Source: an uncultured Tenacibaculum sp. (lineage in GTDB: Bacteria; Bacteroidota; Bacteroidia; Flavobacteriales; Flavobacteriaceae). Taken from it: a stretch of DNA of 64,000 nt. Below the pieces are notes generated by a model. That model was not told where the DNA came from. It searched no databases and worked only from the letters and a program-made list of their open reading frames with translations. Of this stretch, positions 1 to 9,866 are shown piece by piece. Each line of letters opens with the position of its first letter. Within the stretch, counting starts at the first letter, position 1. The stretch is from NCBI RefSeq assembly GCF_947495995.1, contig NZ_CANMAX010000003.1:310001-374000 (forward strand), written 5' to 3'. The translations under genes and the position numbers were made by a program.

Positions 1-2
1 AG

Positions 3-2276
3 TTTTACATTTTAGATACCGATTTTGATAAGAGGTTTAGTTTTTCAAAATCAAGCATAGATGAGAAATTTATAGTCAATAGTCTTAGAATTTTTGACGA
101 TGAAATATATCTGCTAACAAGCAGAGGAGTATATGTTTATACATTAGTGAATCAAAAATTAAAGCTGCAGCGAAAGATTTTCGAAGGAACAGTAGTAAGT
201 GATGCTTTAAAAGACAGCAAGGGTAATTTATGGCTAACTACATTAAACAATGGTGTGTATGTAGTACCGAATCCAGATTTAAAATCAAATTTCAATACTC
301 CTGAATCGTATCGGATTCGAAAAATGTTTAGAGGAAAAGAAAATGAAATCTTTCTAATTGGTACGGGAAATGAATTCTACATATTAAATACAGATACGAA
401 TAAAGTAACTACTATTGAGTTCAAAAACTCTTCGGAAATTGAGTATTTATTTTACGAGAAATCAAGAGACTTATATTATTTACAAAGCGTAGAATCATTC
501 AACGCTGTTAGGTTCAAGAATAATAAAGTAAATATTATTAAACAACATCAGAGTCACGTTATTAAAGACCACTTCTTTGTCAATAAAGATACCTTGTTGA
601 TAGCTACAGGTATAACATCAAAGTTAGTTAACTTACAAGATGTTTCTAAACCTAGGTTTGATGCAAAAACTTCATATGGTAGATCGTATAGTTGTTATGG
701 AGATAAAGATAACAAGCAGTATTATTTTGGAACCGTAAAAGGATTACATGTTTACAATGATAACTTTATAAGAGAAGAAATTAAAAAAGAAGATAAATCT
801 ATTTATATAAAAGATATTACTTCTTCAAAAGATACTGTTTGGGCTTTATCCTTTAAAAAAGGAATATATAAAATAGAGAATAGAGCAATCTCAGCGCAAC
901 TGACTTGTAAAAACGGATTATTATCTAATATAAATTCGTTTATAAAATACGATAGCATTAATAATTCAATTTGGTTAGCAGGAGATAGAGGGATACAAAA
1001 ACTTGATTTAACAACTAATAAGTTTAATAATCTTACCAAGAATAATGGAGTTTCATCTTACGAGTTTCTGGGGATAGAAATTATAAATGGAAGAGTTTAT
1101 GTAGGAACAACAACCGAATTATTTTCATTTAATGCTCAAAAGGTTTTTAATAAAACTAACAAAGAAAATAAACCGTTACCTTATTTCAAGGAAATAAAGA
1201 TTGACAATGTTGCTCAAGAGTTTGCTAATACTTATACAATTTCTAGCGATGTAGAGAAGATAGAAATAGCATTTAATACCAACGGTTTTTTATCAAAAGA
1301 ACATACTTCTTATCAATATAGGTTACTGCAAAATCGAAAAGAAGATATTCCTTGGCAAGAAGAAACATCGCAAAGTAATACGGTTGTTTATAATAAACTG
1401 GCTCAAGGGAATTATATATTTCAGCTCAAAGCTAAAGAAGGTGAAAATACGTCAGATGTTCAAGAATTACGATTTACAGTAAAAGGTGTTTTTTATACAC
1501 AATGGTGGTTCTTTTTATTAATTACAATCTCAGTTTCTTCTTTTCTTTGGTATTATTTTAATAGAAAAAACAAGCAGTTAAAAGAGAAACAAAAGTTAAT
1601 TCTAGACAAACAAAATAAAGAGTTAGAAAATATATTCTTGAAGTTAGAAAGCTTACGAAGTCAAATGAATCCACATTTTATTTTCAATGCATTAAATTCC
1701 ATTCAAGATTATATTCTAAATAATGAGAAAAAACTAGCAAGAACATATTTAGTAAAGTTTTCACGATTAATTAGAATGTATCTAGAGCATAGTCAGAAAA
1801 ATAGAATTACAGTTAGAGACGAGTTAAGTGCATTGAACTTTTATTTGGAGTTAGAAAAAGATCGATTTGAAGATTCATTTTCTTTTACCATAAATGTAGA
1901 TGAAAACTTAGATCAAGATGCAGTTGAAATTCCAACGTTTTTAATTCAGCCATATGTAGAAAATGCCATAAAACATGGATTATTACATCGAAAGGAGAAC
2001 AGAAAATTACAGCTTAATTTTAGAATAAATGAAAAACAAAAAGTGTTAGAATGTTTAATTGAAGACAATGGAGTAGGTAGAGTATTTTCAAGAGAAATTA
2101 ATAATAGAAAAGCTTTTAAACCAAAATCTTTTTCTTCAGAAGCTAATGCAAAAAGAATTAGTTTATTGAATAAAACGAGAAAAACCCCGATAAAATTAGA
2201 AATTATAGACCAATACGATAATGCTGAAAATCCAACAGGAACTCTAGTGAAATTAGAAATTCCAATAGACTTTTAG
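3..2276 (+). CDS. Sensor histidine kinase with N-terminal beta-propeller, Y_Y_Y domain and LytS-type kinase core (5' partial)
   Basis: The frame is open back to the window edge, so a GTG at 147 is internal and the true start lies outside. The visible protein has propeller-like sensor repeats, then a Y_Y_Y domain just before one membrane segment (around nt 1497-1560), a basic coiled-coil linker, and a His_kinase (LytS/YehU-type) domain with the MNPHFIFNALNSIQ motif whose His is the phospho-acceptor. An HATPase region with QPYVENAIKHG and a DNGVG box follows. The topology is that of a one-TM receptor with a periplasmic sensor. It lies 24 nt upstream of a LytTR response regulator, so the two form a two-component pair. 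The signal is not evident from the sequence. Confidence 0.93.
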   Translation, partial: FYILDTDFDKRFSFSKSSIDEKFIVNSLRIFDDEIYLLTSRGVYVYTLVNQKLKLQRKIFEGTVVSDALKDSKGNLWLTTLNNGVYVVPNPDLKSNFNTPESYRIRKMFRGKENEIFLIGTGNEFYILNTDTNKVTTIEFKNSSEIEYLFYEKSRDLYYLQSVESFNAVRFKNNKVNIIKQHQSHVIKDHFFVNKDTLLIATGITSKLVNLQDVSKPRFDAKTSYGRSYSCYGDKDNKQYYFGTVKGLHVYNDNFIREEIKKEDKSIYIKDITSSKDTVWALSFKKGIYKIENRAISAQLTCKNGLLSNINSFIKYDSINNSIWLAGDRGIQKLDLTTNKFNNLTKNNGVSSYEFLGIEIINGRVYVGTTTELFSFNAQKVFNKTNKENKPLPYFKEIKIDNVAQEFANTYTISSDVEKIEIAFNTNGFLSKEHTSYQYRLLQNRKEDIPWQEETSQSNTVVYNKLAQGNYIFQLKAKEGENTSDVQELRFTVKGVFYTQWWFFLLITISVSSFLWYYFNRKNKQLKEKQKLILDKQNKELENIFLKLESLRSQMNPHFIFNALNSIQDYILNNEKKLARTYLVKFSRLIRMYLEHSQKNRITVRDELSALNFYLELEKDRFEDSFSFTINVDENLDQDAVEIPTFLIQPYVENAIKHGLLHRKENRKLQLNFRINEKQKVLECLIEDNGVGRVFSREINNRKAFKPKSFSSEANAKRISLLNKTRKTPIKLEIIDQYDNAENPTGTLVKLEIPIDF

Positions 2277-2300
2277 TGCTATCTAAAAAAATAAGGAAGT

Positions 2301-3047
2301 ATGAAAGCAATAATAATAGATGACGAAGCTAAAGCAAGAAGTGTATTAAAAACACTTATTAAAGAAGAGTGTCATAAAATTAAAGAGATAGATGAGGCTG
2401 AAGACTTATTAACTGGGATAGAAAAAATTAAACAAAATCAACCAGATATTGTTTTTCTAGATATTGAAATGCCAGAATATTCAGGATTAGAAATCTTAAA
2501 CTTCTTTTCAGAAGAAGAAATTACATTTCAAATCATATTTACAACAGCATATAGTCATTATGCAATTGAGGCATTTAAATTGAATGCTATCGATTATTTA
2601 TTAAAGCCAATCGATGGAGAAGAATTGAGAGAAGCTGTAGAAAAAGTAATTACATTTATAGGGAATTCTCAAATCAATCAGCGATTAAAAGAATTAAAAT
2701 CAAGTTTAGAAGAAGCAAACTTTAAAAAGATTGGCTTGCCAAATGGTAACGGAATTAAATTTGTAGATTTTAATGATATCATTATGTTAGAAGCAGACGG
2801 GATGTACACGAAAGTTTCAACAACAAAAGAAAATATCCTAGTAAGTAAACCACTCAAGTTTTTTGTAGAAACATTACAGAAGATAAGTACATTTTATCGT
2901 CCGCACAGATCGTATTTAATTAACCTGAGGTTTTTAAGAGAATACGTTAAAAAAGATGGTGGATATGTAATCATGGAAAATGATAAAGCAGTGTCTATCT
3001 CAAAAGACAAAAAAGAAGAATTTTTAACTATAGTTCAAAGTATATAA
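2301..3047 (+). CDS. LytTR-family response regulator
   Basis: 248 aa, the usual length of LytR/AlgR-type regulators. The N-terminal receiver has the acidic pair IDDE at residues 6-9, the phospho-acceptor Asp54 in FLDIEMPEYSG, and Lys in LLKPID. Residues about 140-247 form a LytTR DNA-binding domain with the typical FYRPHRSYLINL segment. The gene follows the sensor kinase at 24 nt and ends before a strong terminator, so kinase and regulator make a closed transcription unit. Targets are unknown; the secreted-protein genes downstream are candidates only by position. Confidence 0.95.
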   Translation: MKAIIIDDEAKARSVLKTLIKEECHKIKEIDEAEDLLTGIEKIKQNQPDIVFLDIEMPEYSGLEILNFFSEEEITFQIIFTTAYSHYAIEAFKLNAIDYLLKPIDGEELREAVEKVITFIGNSQINQRLKELKSSLEEANFKKIGLPNGNGIKFVDFNDIIMLEADGMYTKVSTTKENILVSKPLKFFVETLQKISTFYRPHRSYLINLRFLREYVKKDGGYVIMENDKAVSISKDKKEEFLTIVQSI

Positions 3048-3067
3048 TTTTAACTAACCAAACTTTT

Positions 3068-3096
3068 AAAAGACTCTATTTTTAGAGTCTTTTTTA
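3068..3096 (+). terminator. Rho-independent terminator after the LytTR regulator
   Basis: Perfect 10-bp stem (3068-3077 with 3084-3093), 6-nt loop, followed by a T-run. It sits 20 nt after the stop codon of the response regulator. Confidence 0.85.
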
Positions 3097-3240
3097 TTTG
3101 CATTTAGTTTTTTACGAGATAATTGAGAAGTTCAAAACGAACTTTGAGAAGTTTTAAAGGGTTTACTTCGTGATAATTAAAGAATTTTAAATCATTAACA
3201 GCAAGTAAAAGCAGTAGCTTTTCTATCAAAAACAAAAGAA

Positions 3241-4302
3241 ATGATTAAAATTAGTAAAAGAGGTTTATTCCATATTGCATTGTTTAGTGCAATATTATTT
3301 TCAGTACCGACTGCAAATGCTCAATTTTTTAAAAAAGTATTAAACAAGAGTAAATCATCCAAAAAAAATAAATCATCGAATAAGGCTTCAGCAACTGCAG
3401 CTAAAGGAGGGAAACAGTTCGTGTCTAAAAACCAAATGAGTTCAAGATTTGCTAGTGGTTTTACAAACTTAGAAATGCGAACAGCAAAAGAAAAAAGAAA
3501 AGGGAATGAGTTTAATGTATATCATTTTGGTTCTGGAAATAAATTAGCCTTTAAATTATATCCAAGGTTTGCTAAAGACGATTATAGTAGAGATATAGAC
3601 GGTGTTTATTGTAGTAATTTCGTAAAAAAAGGAGAAGAGGTTTTTCATATAGACGAATTAAAAGATGTAACAGATACAAATGGAACCAAGCACTCGTTTA
3701 CTCCAGTTCCTTCTCCATCAAAAAGAGTAATTAAAACTCCAGATAATGTGTACTTAATTTATGCCTTCGACGGAGGAAAAAAGATTGGTGGAAAGTATCC
3801 ATATTTTATGTCATCAAAATCAAAAATCACAGGACCGTTTGTTATCGCAGCACCAAGTGCAGAAAAGTTTGATGAGTGGAGTGGAGAAAAAGCTTTGACT
3901 TATGTAAAAGATTTTGAAAAAAGAGTAAAAATAGGATCGTTCAAGTTTATGCCTAAAGAAGGAAAATTACATTCACCTGAATTAGCTAAGCTATGTGAAC
4001 AAGCAATTTATAAAAAGCTAAAGCAATATAGAAATAATGCTAATCTTAAAATAAGAAAATTAGTTGTGTACTCAGATGAATGGAAAGAGAAAACAGATCG
4101 TGTAACTGATGAGGTAACAGATAGACAATTAATTGCTTATTATTTGTATGTTAATGGAGATGATACAGATATTAATGCAGCAAAAATAAATCAGAAGAGT
4201 ACAGAAAATGGTTTTTCTAAAGAATTAGTAATAGAGAAAAATTATTCAGATAAATTTTCAAAAGATATACCAGTAAGTCTTGTTAATAAGTACTTTAAAT
4301 AA
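3241..4302 (+). CDS. Secreted hypothetical protein
   Basis: 353 aa with an N-terminal signal peptide (basic start, hydrophobic core, ending near ANAQ at residues 25-28), followed by a Lys/Ser-rich low-complexity linker of about 30 residues. The remainder is a soluble domain I do not recognise. It has no lipobox and no T9SS C-terminal sorting domain, so a periplasmic or outer-membrane-associated location is likely. It is a single-gene unit between two terminators. Function unknown. Confidence 0.75.
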   Translation: MIKISKRGLFHIALFSAILFSVPTANAQFFKKVLNKSKSSKKNKSSNKASATAAKGGKQFVSKNQMSSRFASGFTNLEMRTAKEKRKGNEFNVYHFGSGNKLAFKLYPRFAKDDYSRDIDGVYCSNFVKKGEEVFHIDELKDVTDTNGTKHSFTPVPSPSKRVIKTPDNVYLIYAFDGGKKIGGKYPYFMSSKSKITGPFVIAAPSAEKFDEWSGEKALTYVKDFEKRVKIGSFKFMPKEGKLHSPELAKLCEQAIYKKLKQYRNNANLKIRKLVVYSDEWKEKTDRVTDEVTDRQLIAYYLYVNGDDTDINAAKINQKSTENGFSKELVIEKNYSDKFSKDIPVSLVNKYFK

Positions 4303-4342
4303 ATTAGTTCTTATACCCGTTATTTAAATAACTTAGCTAACT

Positions 4343-4378
4343 AAAACCGCACAGAACTCTTGATCTGTGCGGTTTTTT
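4343..4378 (+). terminator. Rho-independent terminator
   Basis: Perfect 12-bp stem (4343-4354 with 4365-4376) containing CCGCACAG, 10-nt loop, T-rich tail. It closes the 3241-4302 gene. Confidence 0.88.
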
Positions 4379-4530
4379 CTATGTTGTAGAATAATATAAA
4401 TAGATAATAGTTAGCTGTTTATATATAAAACTTCAATTCAGCAATTCAAATAGAGATTTCAGAAAGTGTTTCACAAAAAATTAACACAATTGGTGGAGTT
4501 TTGTGCATATAAGGACTTTAAAACACGATT

Positions 4531-7500
4531 ATGAGACTAAAATTACTTTATCTATTATTTTTTATAAGTAATATAACTTTTGCCCAGTGGCAAATTGAAG
4601 GAACAGCAAGATTTTCAAACGATGCTACAGATTTAGCTATTGCATCAGATAATAATGATGTTCCTTATGTAGCTTATGCTGATAATACAAACGGAGAAGT
4701 ACACGTTCAAAAGTTTGACGGTACTAATTGGGTTGATGTTGGAAGCAATGCAACAGGACTTGTAACACCAAGTTTGATGGCAATTGCAATTAATCCAGTA
4801 ACTAACCAGCCTTGGGTTGCTTTTCGTAACAATACAACAAACAGACTTGATGTGATTAGATTTGATGGAACTAATTGGATTACAGAAAGAACATCGCTAA
4901 CTGGTTTCGCGCCACATAGTAAAACGATTTTGAAGTTTTCGGCTACAGGACAAGCTTTTATTGGAACTTCAAGAGCAGGATCAAGTATCACAAATTCAGT
5001 TTTCTACTTATATTCAAATAGAAATGGTTCTTGGACAAATGAATTCAATAGAACTATTTTCGAAAATTGTTATGACTTAATTTCTGAAGATAATTTAGTA
5101 GTTGGTTGGGGATATAGATTTGGAAATTGGAGACCAAGAGCTACAAGATATGCATACGATGGTAGTGCTTGGAATATAGATGTAAATACTTCGTATACAC
5201 CACCAGGTGGAGCAAATGCTTACATGTATACAATGGCTGGAGTAAGTAATAGAATTATTCACCATTATAATTATCAAGGTACTGTTCCAACTAATAGAAT
5301 TGAGATGATTTCAGGAACAAGACCATCTGGAGCAGATTCTCCAAAAAAGAGAACTTTGTTCATGGAGTATAATAACTTAGATAATAATTCTTATGCTTTA
5401 TATTACAACAGCAGTGATAATTTAATTATTAATCAATTCAATCAGTATTTAAACTCTTGGAGTGATTTAAATATTGGTTTAAATTTTACAGGAGTAGATC
5501 CAAAAGCAAAAATTACTGTTAATAATACAGGAAATAAAGTTTATGTTGCTTATTTAGATAATAACAGGGTTACAGTTCAGTATTATGGAGTTACTGCTCC
5601 AGCAGCACAAGTTTATGTAGATGTTGATGCAACAGGAAACAATGATGGTACTTCTTGGACAGATGCTTATACAAACCTACAGGATGCAATTGACAATACT
5701 AATTTGCCAACTCAAATTTGGGTAGCTGAAGGTACTTATTTACCAACTGCAGGAACTGGAAATGGTAAAACTTTTAAGTTAGAAAATAAAGTTGCTGAAA
5801 TCTATGGAGGTTTTAATGGAACTGAAACTGCTTTAAATCAAAGAGATTTTAGAAACAATGTTACCATTTTATCTGGAGATTTAAATGGAGATGATAACGC
5901 TAATATTAGCAATACTGAAGCAACAAGAGCAGATAATTCATATCACGTAGTTTCTTTAAAAGGAACAGGAATTGGAACTATCATTGATGGATTTACAATT
6001 TCTGATGGAAATGCAAATGGCTCAAATAGTACTAGTTGTACAACTTCAGCTACAAATCAAGATGTTGGAGGAAGAGGTGCAGCTATAATCGTTCAGCCAT
6101 ATAATACTGGTAGAATTTACAGTACAATTCAAAATTGTATTTTAGAAAATAATTCGGGTTCGGAATATGCAGTATATGCTCAGTTTAACCCATGTGGACA
6201 AACCAATATTATAGGAGATACTGATTTCAAAAGTTGTATCATAAGAAATAACTATTCAGATACGCAATCTGCTTTCTTATTTGTTGGATCACAAAATTTC
6301 TCTCAATTTGGTAGAGGATCGGTTGTAAATAGTCTTTTTTATAATAATGTGTCGCGAACTAGTGCTTCATGTATGCGTTTGGTAACTGGTTCTGGAGGAA
6401 ATATAACTGGTATTGATGTAGATATCATCAATTCTACTTTTGCGAAAAATACAGGTAATTTAGGAAATGTTATAAAAATGGAGAGAGCAGCAAATAGTAC
6501 TATTAAAAACAGTATTATTTTTGATAATGGTTCAATATCTCCTTTCGATGCAACAGGAACTCCTTCTTCAGTAAGTAATTCTATTGTTCAAGGTGGTCAA
6601 GCTGGAGGAATGGCTTCTGACCCATTATTCACTGATGCTGGAAATAATGATTTCACTTTACAAGCAGGTTCAAATGCTATCGACGGAGGTTTAAGTGCAG
6701 ACTTGCCTTCTGATATTACTGAAGATTTAGCAGGAAATACTAGAGTTTCAGGTGGAGCTGTAGACATGGGAGCTTATGAAACTACAGTTACACAATATAC
6801 GTTAACGTTAAATACAACTGATGGAACAGTTACACCAAACCCAGCTGGAGGAACTTATGATGATGGAACTTCTGTTACTTTAACAGCAACACCAGATGCA
6901 GGATACGAGTTTACTGGTTGGAGTGGAGATGCTTCAGGAACGACTAATCCATTAACTATTACCATGGATGCTGATAAAACAGTTACTGCAATATTCACAG
7001 TAATTCAAAGAACATTAACATTAAATGCAACTAACGGAAGTGCTACTGCAGCACCAAATCCAAGTACAGGAACTTATGACGATGGTACTGTTGTTACGTT
7101 AACAGCTACACCAGACGCAGGATATGTGTTTACTGGTTGGAGTGGCGATGCATCAGGAACTACAAATCCATTAAATATTACTATGGATGCTGATAAAACA
7201 GTTACAGCAAACTTTGGTCCTATTCAAAGAACACTAACTGTAAACGCTACGAATGGTTCAGTTGCTACAAATCCAAACCCAACCGGTGGAACTTACGATG
7301 ATGGAACTTCAGTTACTTTAACAGCTACACCAAATGCAGGATATGAATTTACTGGTTGGAGTGGCGATGCATCAGGAACTACAAATCCGTTAACGATTAC
7401 TATGGATGCTGATAAAACAATAACAGCTATGTTTAGTAGAATTCAACGTACGGTTACTATCAACGCAACAAATGGTAGTGTTACAACTAATCCAAATCCA

Positions 7501-8595
7501 GTAAGTGGAACATACGATGATGGAACTTCAGTTACGTTTACAGCAGTTCCAGACGCAGGATTTAAATTTGATGGATGGAGTGGTGATCTTACAGGATCAA
7601 CAAATCCAAGAACAATTTCAATTGTTTCAGATTTAAACATAACGGCAAACTTCAGTCCAATTCAAAGAACATTAACATTAGGTACATCAACGAACGGATC
7701 TATAACAGCAAATCCTGGTCCAGTAAATGGAACTTACGATAATAATAGTGTTGTTACTTTAACGGCAGTACCAGATGCTGGTTACGAATTTTCAGGTTGG
7801 AATGGTGTAGCTGGAGGAACTACAAATCCAATAAATATTACAATGGATGCTGATAAAACTGTTTCAGCAAACTTTACACCAATACAAAGAACATTAACAT
7901 TAAATGCTACAAATGGATCTGTTACTCAAAGTCCAAATCCAAGTACAGGAACTTATGATGATGGTAGTGTTGTAACTTTAACAGCTACTCCAGATGCAGG
8001 TTATGAATTTACAGGATGGAGTGGTGACGCTTCAGGAACTACAAATCCATTGAATATTACTATGGATGCAGACAAGACTGTTACAGCAATGTTTAGTTTA
8101 ATTCAATATAGATTGGTACTTGGTTCAACTAATGGAAATATCTCTGTAGATACTACACCTGATAGTGTAGATCCAGCGACTGGTGTTGGTTCGTACAATG
8201 CAGGTACAGTAGTTCAATTAACTGCAACACCTATTACAGGATATCAGTTTGACGGTTGGGCAGGTGATGCTTCTGGAACTAACAACCCTATAAGTATAAC
8301 AATAGATGGAGATAAAACTATTACTGCTAACTTTTCAGTAAATACTTTAAGTGTAAATGAAGAGGAGTTCCCAGTGGCATTTAAAGTTTATCCAAATCCT
8401 GTTAAGAATTATCTAAATATTGAAACTAAAGAAGAGATAAGAGCAGTAAAAATGTATTCAATGTTAGGAAAAGAAATTAAGGTAAATGATTTTTCATCAG
8501 GAAGTATAGAGGTTGCTAACTTAAGTAACGGAATTTACTTTGTAATGATAAAAACAGATTCAGGAAAAGGTATACGAAGGTTTATCAAGAAATAA
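4531..8595 (+). CDS. T9SS type A secreted protein: beta-helix (choice-of-anchor Q-like) plus seven InlB-type B-repeats
   Basis: 1354 aa. Signal peptide at residues 1-18 (ending TFAQ). Residues about 20-360 contain propeller-like 'VDVGS/FDGTNW' repeats. Residues about 365-750 look like a right-handed beta-helix ending with the GSNAIDGG...NTRVSGGAVDMGAYE signature of choice-of-anchor Q domains. Residues about 752-1270 hold seven tandem repeats of about 72 aa with the GYEFTGWSGDASGTTNP core (divergent InlB B-repeat family). The last about 75 residues are a T9SS type A sorting domain (KVYPNPVKN... to the basic C-terminus). This predicts a cell-surface or released adhesin-like or polysaccharide-associated protein. 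The substrate is unknown. It stands alone and has its own terminator. Confidence 0.9.
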   Translation: MRLKLLYLLFFISNITFAQWQIEGTARFSNDATDLAIASDNNDVPYVAYADNTNGEVHVQKFDGTNWVDVGSNATGLVTPSLMAIAINPVTNQPWVAFRNNTTNRLDVIRFDGTNWITERTSLTGFAPHSKTILKFSATGQAFIGTSRAGSSITNSVFYLYSNRNGSWTNEFNRTIFENCYDLISEDNLVVGWGYRFGNWRPRATRYAYDGSAWNIDVNTSYTPPGGANAYMYTMAGVSNRIIHHYNYQGTVPTNRIEMISGTRPSGADSPKKRTLFMEYNNLDNNSYALYYNSSDNLIINQFNQYLNSWSDLNIGLNFTGVDPKAKITVNNTGNKVYVAYLDNNRVTVQYYGVTAPAAQVYVDVDATGNNDGTSWTDAYTNLQDAIDNTNLPTQIWVAEGTYLPTAGTGNGKTFKLENKVAEIYGGFNGTETALNQRDFRNNVTILSGDLNGDDNANISNTEATRADNSYHVVSLKGTGIGTIIDGFTISDGNANGSNSTSCTTSATNQDVGGRGAAIIVQPYNTGRIYSTIQNCILENNSGSEYAVYAQFNPCGQTNIIGDTDFKSCIIRNNYSDTQSAFLFVGSQNFSQFGRGSVVNSLFYNNVSRTSASCMRLVTGSGGNITGIDVDIINSTFAKNTGNLGNVIKMERAANSTIKNSIIFDNGSISPFDATGTPSSVSNSIVQGGQAGGMASDPLFTDAGNNDFTLQAGSNAIDGGLSADLPSDITEDLAGNTRVSGGAVDMGAYETTVTQYTLTLNTTDGTVTPNPAGGTYDDGTSVTLTATPDAGYEFTGWSGDASGTTNPLTITMDADKTVTAIFTVIQRTLTLNATNGSATAAPNPSTGTYDDGTVVTLTATPDAGYVFTGWSGDASGTTNPLNITMDADKTVTANFGPIQRTLTVNATNGSVATNPNPTGGTYDDGTSVTLTATPNAGYEFTGWSGDASGTTNPLTITMDADKTITAMFSRIQRTVTINATNGSVTTNPNPVSGTYDDGTSVTFTAVPDAGFKFDGWSGDLTGSTNPRTISIVSDLNITANFSPIQRTLTLGTSTNGSITANPGPVNGTYDNNSVVTLTAVPDAGYEFSGWNGVAGGTTNPINITMDADKTVSANFTPIQRTLTLNATNGSVTQSPNPSTGTYDDGSVVTLTATPDAGYEFTGWSGDASGTTNPLNITMDADKTVTAMFSLIQYRLVLGSTNGNISVDTTPDSVDPATGVGSYNAGTVVQLTATPITGYQFDGWAGDASGTNNPISITIDGDKTITANFSVNTLSVNEEEFPVAFKVYPNPVKNYLNIETKEEIRAVKMYSMLGKEIKVNDFSSGSIEVANLSNGIYFVMIKTDSGKGIRRFIKK
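6793..8340 (+). repeat. Seven tandem InlB-type coding repeats (about 216-222 bp each)
   Basis: Repeat units begin near 6793, 7006, 7222, 7441, 7660, 7879 and 8101 inside the T9SS protein gene. Units 1-3 and 6 are very similar at DNA level; units 4, 5 and 7 are diverged. The array could change copy number by recombination. Confidence 0.88.
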
Positions 8596-8704
8596 TAAAT
8601 GAAGAGGAGTAAAGATAAATACCGATTTGAAATAACTTTGGTCGTGTTGTACAGTTTCATTCTGTATGTTTTGACAAAGTTATAATCAAAGGGGATTAAT
8701 TCTT

Positions 8705-8735
8705 AAAGAGCTTATATTTTTATAAGCTCTTTTTC
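8705..8735 (+). terminator. Rho-independent terminator after the T9SS repeat protein
   Basis: Perfect 12-bp stem (8705-8716 with 8721-8732), loop TTTT, T-run downstream. It lies about 110 nt after the stop; I see no gene in the space between. Confidence 0.88.
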
Positions 8736-8861
8736 TTTTTTCTGATTAAAAATTTGTGTTGATTCTCATTATGATATTATGCTTTTTTGTATCGAATTTT
8801 TAAAATAATGAAGAAGTTACAGGTTTAATGTTAATTTTTAGTATGTTGAATTGAAATCTAA

Positions 8862-8869
8862 TATATTTG
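8862..8869 (+). promoter_or_regulatory. -7 element TATATTTG upstream of the PorP/SprF gene
   Basis: It matches the Bacteroidota -7 consensus TAnnTTTG 20 nt before the ATG at 8889. The -33 position is only a weak match. Confidence 0.55.
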
Positions 8870-8888
8870 CGCACTGTTAATATTGCAA

Positions 8889-9866
8889 ATGAAGCTATTG
8901 AATAAAATAACTACTCTTACTTTTTTGTTTTTCGGATTACTTTCTTTTTCACAAGAAACACTTCCTATTTATCAAGATTATCTTTCTGATAATGTGTACT
9001 TAGTACATCCAGCAGCTGCCGGAATAGGAGAGTGCGGAAAAATAAGATTAACAGCCAGAAGTCAATGGTTAGGTATTAACAATGCACCACAATTACAAAC
9101 TTTAAGTTTTCACGCAAAATTTAAAGAAGATTCAAAAGCAGCTTTTGGTGCTATTTTATTTAACGATAAAAATGGTTTTCATTCGCAAAGAGCAGTTCAA
9201 GGAACTTATGCATATCACTTAAGTATGAGTAAAGGTAATGTCTTTAATCAATTATCATTTGGTTTATCATTATCAGCAGTCCAAAATGAAGTAGATCAAA
9301 GTACATTTAGTGGCGATCCTCAAGTTCGTCAAATTATTGAGAGTGATTTTTATTTTAATTCAGATTTCGGATTAGCGTATCATTACGGAGGATTTTCAAG
9401 TTATTTAACAATAAAGAATATTTTTTTAACAGCTAAAAGCAATTTAAATTCTGAGTTTGATGCCTTAAATCTTAGAAATTATATTTTAGGAGCTGGTTAT
9501 TATTTTGGAAAGAATTCTAAACTAAAATATGAACCTTCTTTCATGGTTCAATACAAAGAACAAACAGGAGAGAAAATTGTTGATTTAAACGTTAAAGTTT
9601 ATAAGCAATTAAAAGGATCTTTGTTGTGGGCTGGTTTATCATATCGTTCTTCTTTTGGTGGTAATACATTTGAAGATGCAACGTATTTTTCACCAATCTT
9701 AGGAGTTAATTTCAAGAGGTATATGTTCTCTTATACTTTTACTAAACAATCTGGAGACGTAGTTTTTTCAGAAGGAGGTTTTCACCAAATATCTTTGGGG
9801 ATGAACTTATTTTGTGCTAAAAGAAGATTGGCTGCTTGTCCTAACATTAACGGACAGTTATTTTAG
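8889..9866 (+). CDS. PorP/SprF family type IX secretion membrane protein
   Basis: 325 aa from the ATG at 8889. A TTG two codons upstream is possible, but the ATG gives a cleaner signal peptide (MKLLNKITTLTFLFFG, cleavage after SFSQ). The opening YQDYLSDNVYLVHPAAAGI and the repeated beta-strand pattern ending GMNLF are typical of PorP/SprF outer-membrane beta-barrels. These proteins associate with T9SS and gliding and are often partnered with type B sorting-domain cargo. Here the preceding cargo is type A and lies behind a terminator, so partnership is not proven. Its stop overlaps the stop of convergent murI by 4 nt. Confidence 0.9.
   Translation: MKLLNKITTLTFLFFGLLSFSQETLPIYQDYLSDNVYLVHPAAAGIGECGKIRLTARSQWLGINNAPQLQTLSFHAKFKEDSKAAFGAILFNDKNGFHSQRAVQGTYAYHLSMSKGNVFNQLSFGLSLSAVQNEVDQSTFSGDPQVRQIIESDFYFNSDFGLAYHYGGFSSYLTIKNIFLTAKSNLNSEFDALNLRNYILGAGYYFGKNSKLKYEPSFMVQYKEQTGEKIVDLNVKVYKQLKGSLLWAGLSYRSSFGGNTFEDATYFSPILGVNFKRYMFSYTFTKQSGDVVFSEGGFHQISLGMNLFCAKRRLAACPNINGQLF

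Noticed and set aside
5095..5277. Minus-strand ORF within the T9SS repeat protein gene
   Set aside because: Antisense shadow of a long coding gene, composed of Ile/Ser/Thr-rich filler.
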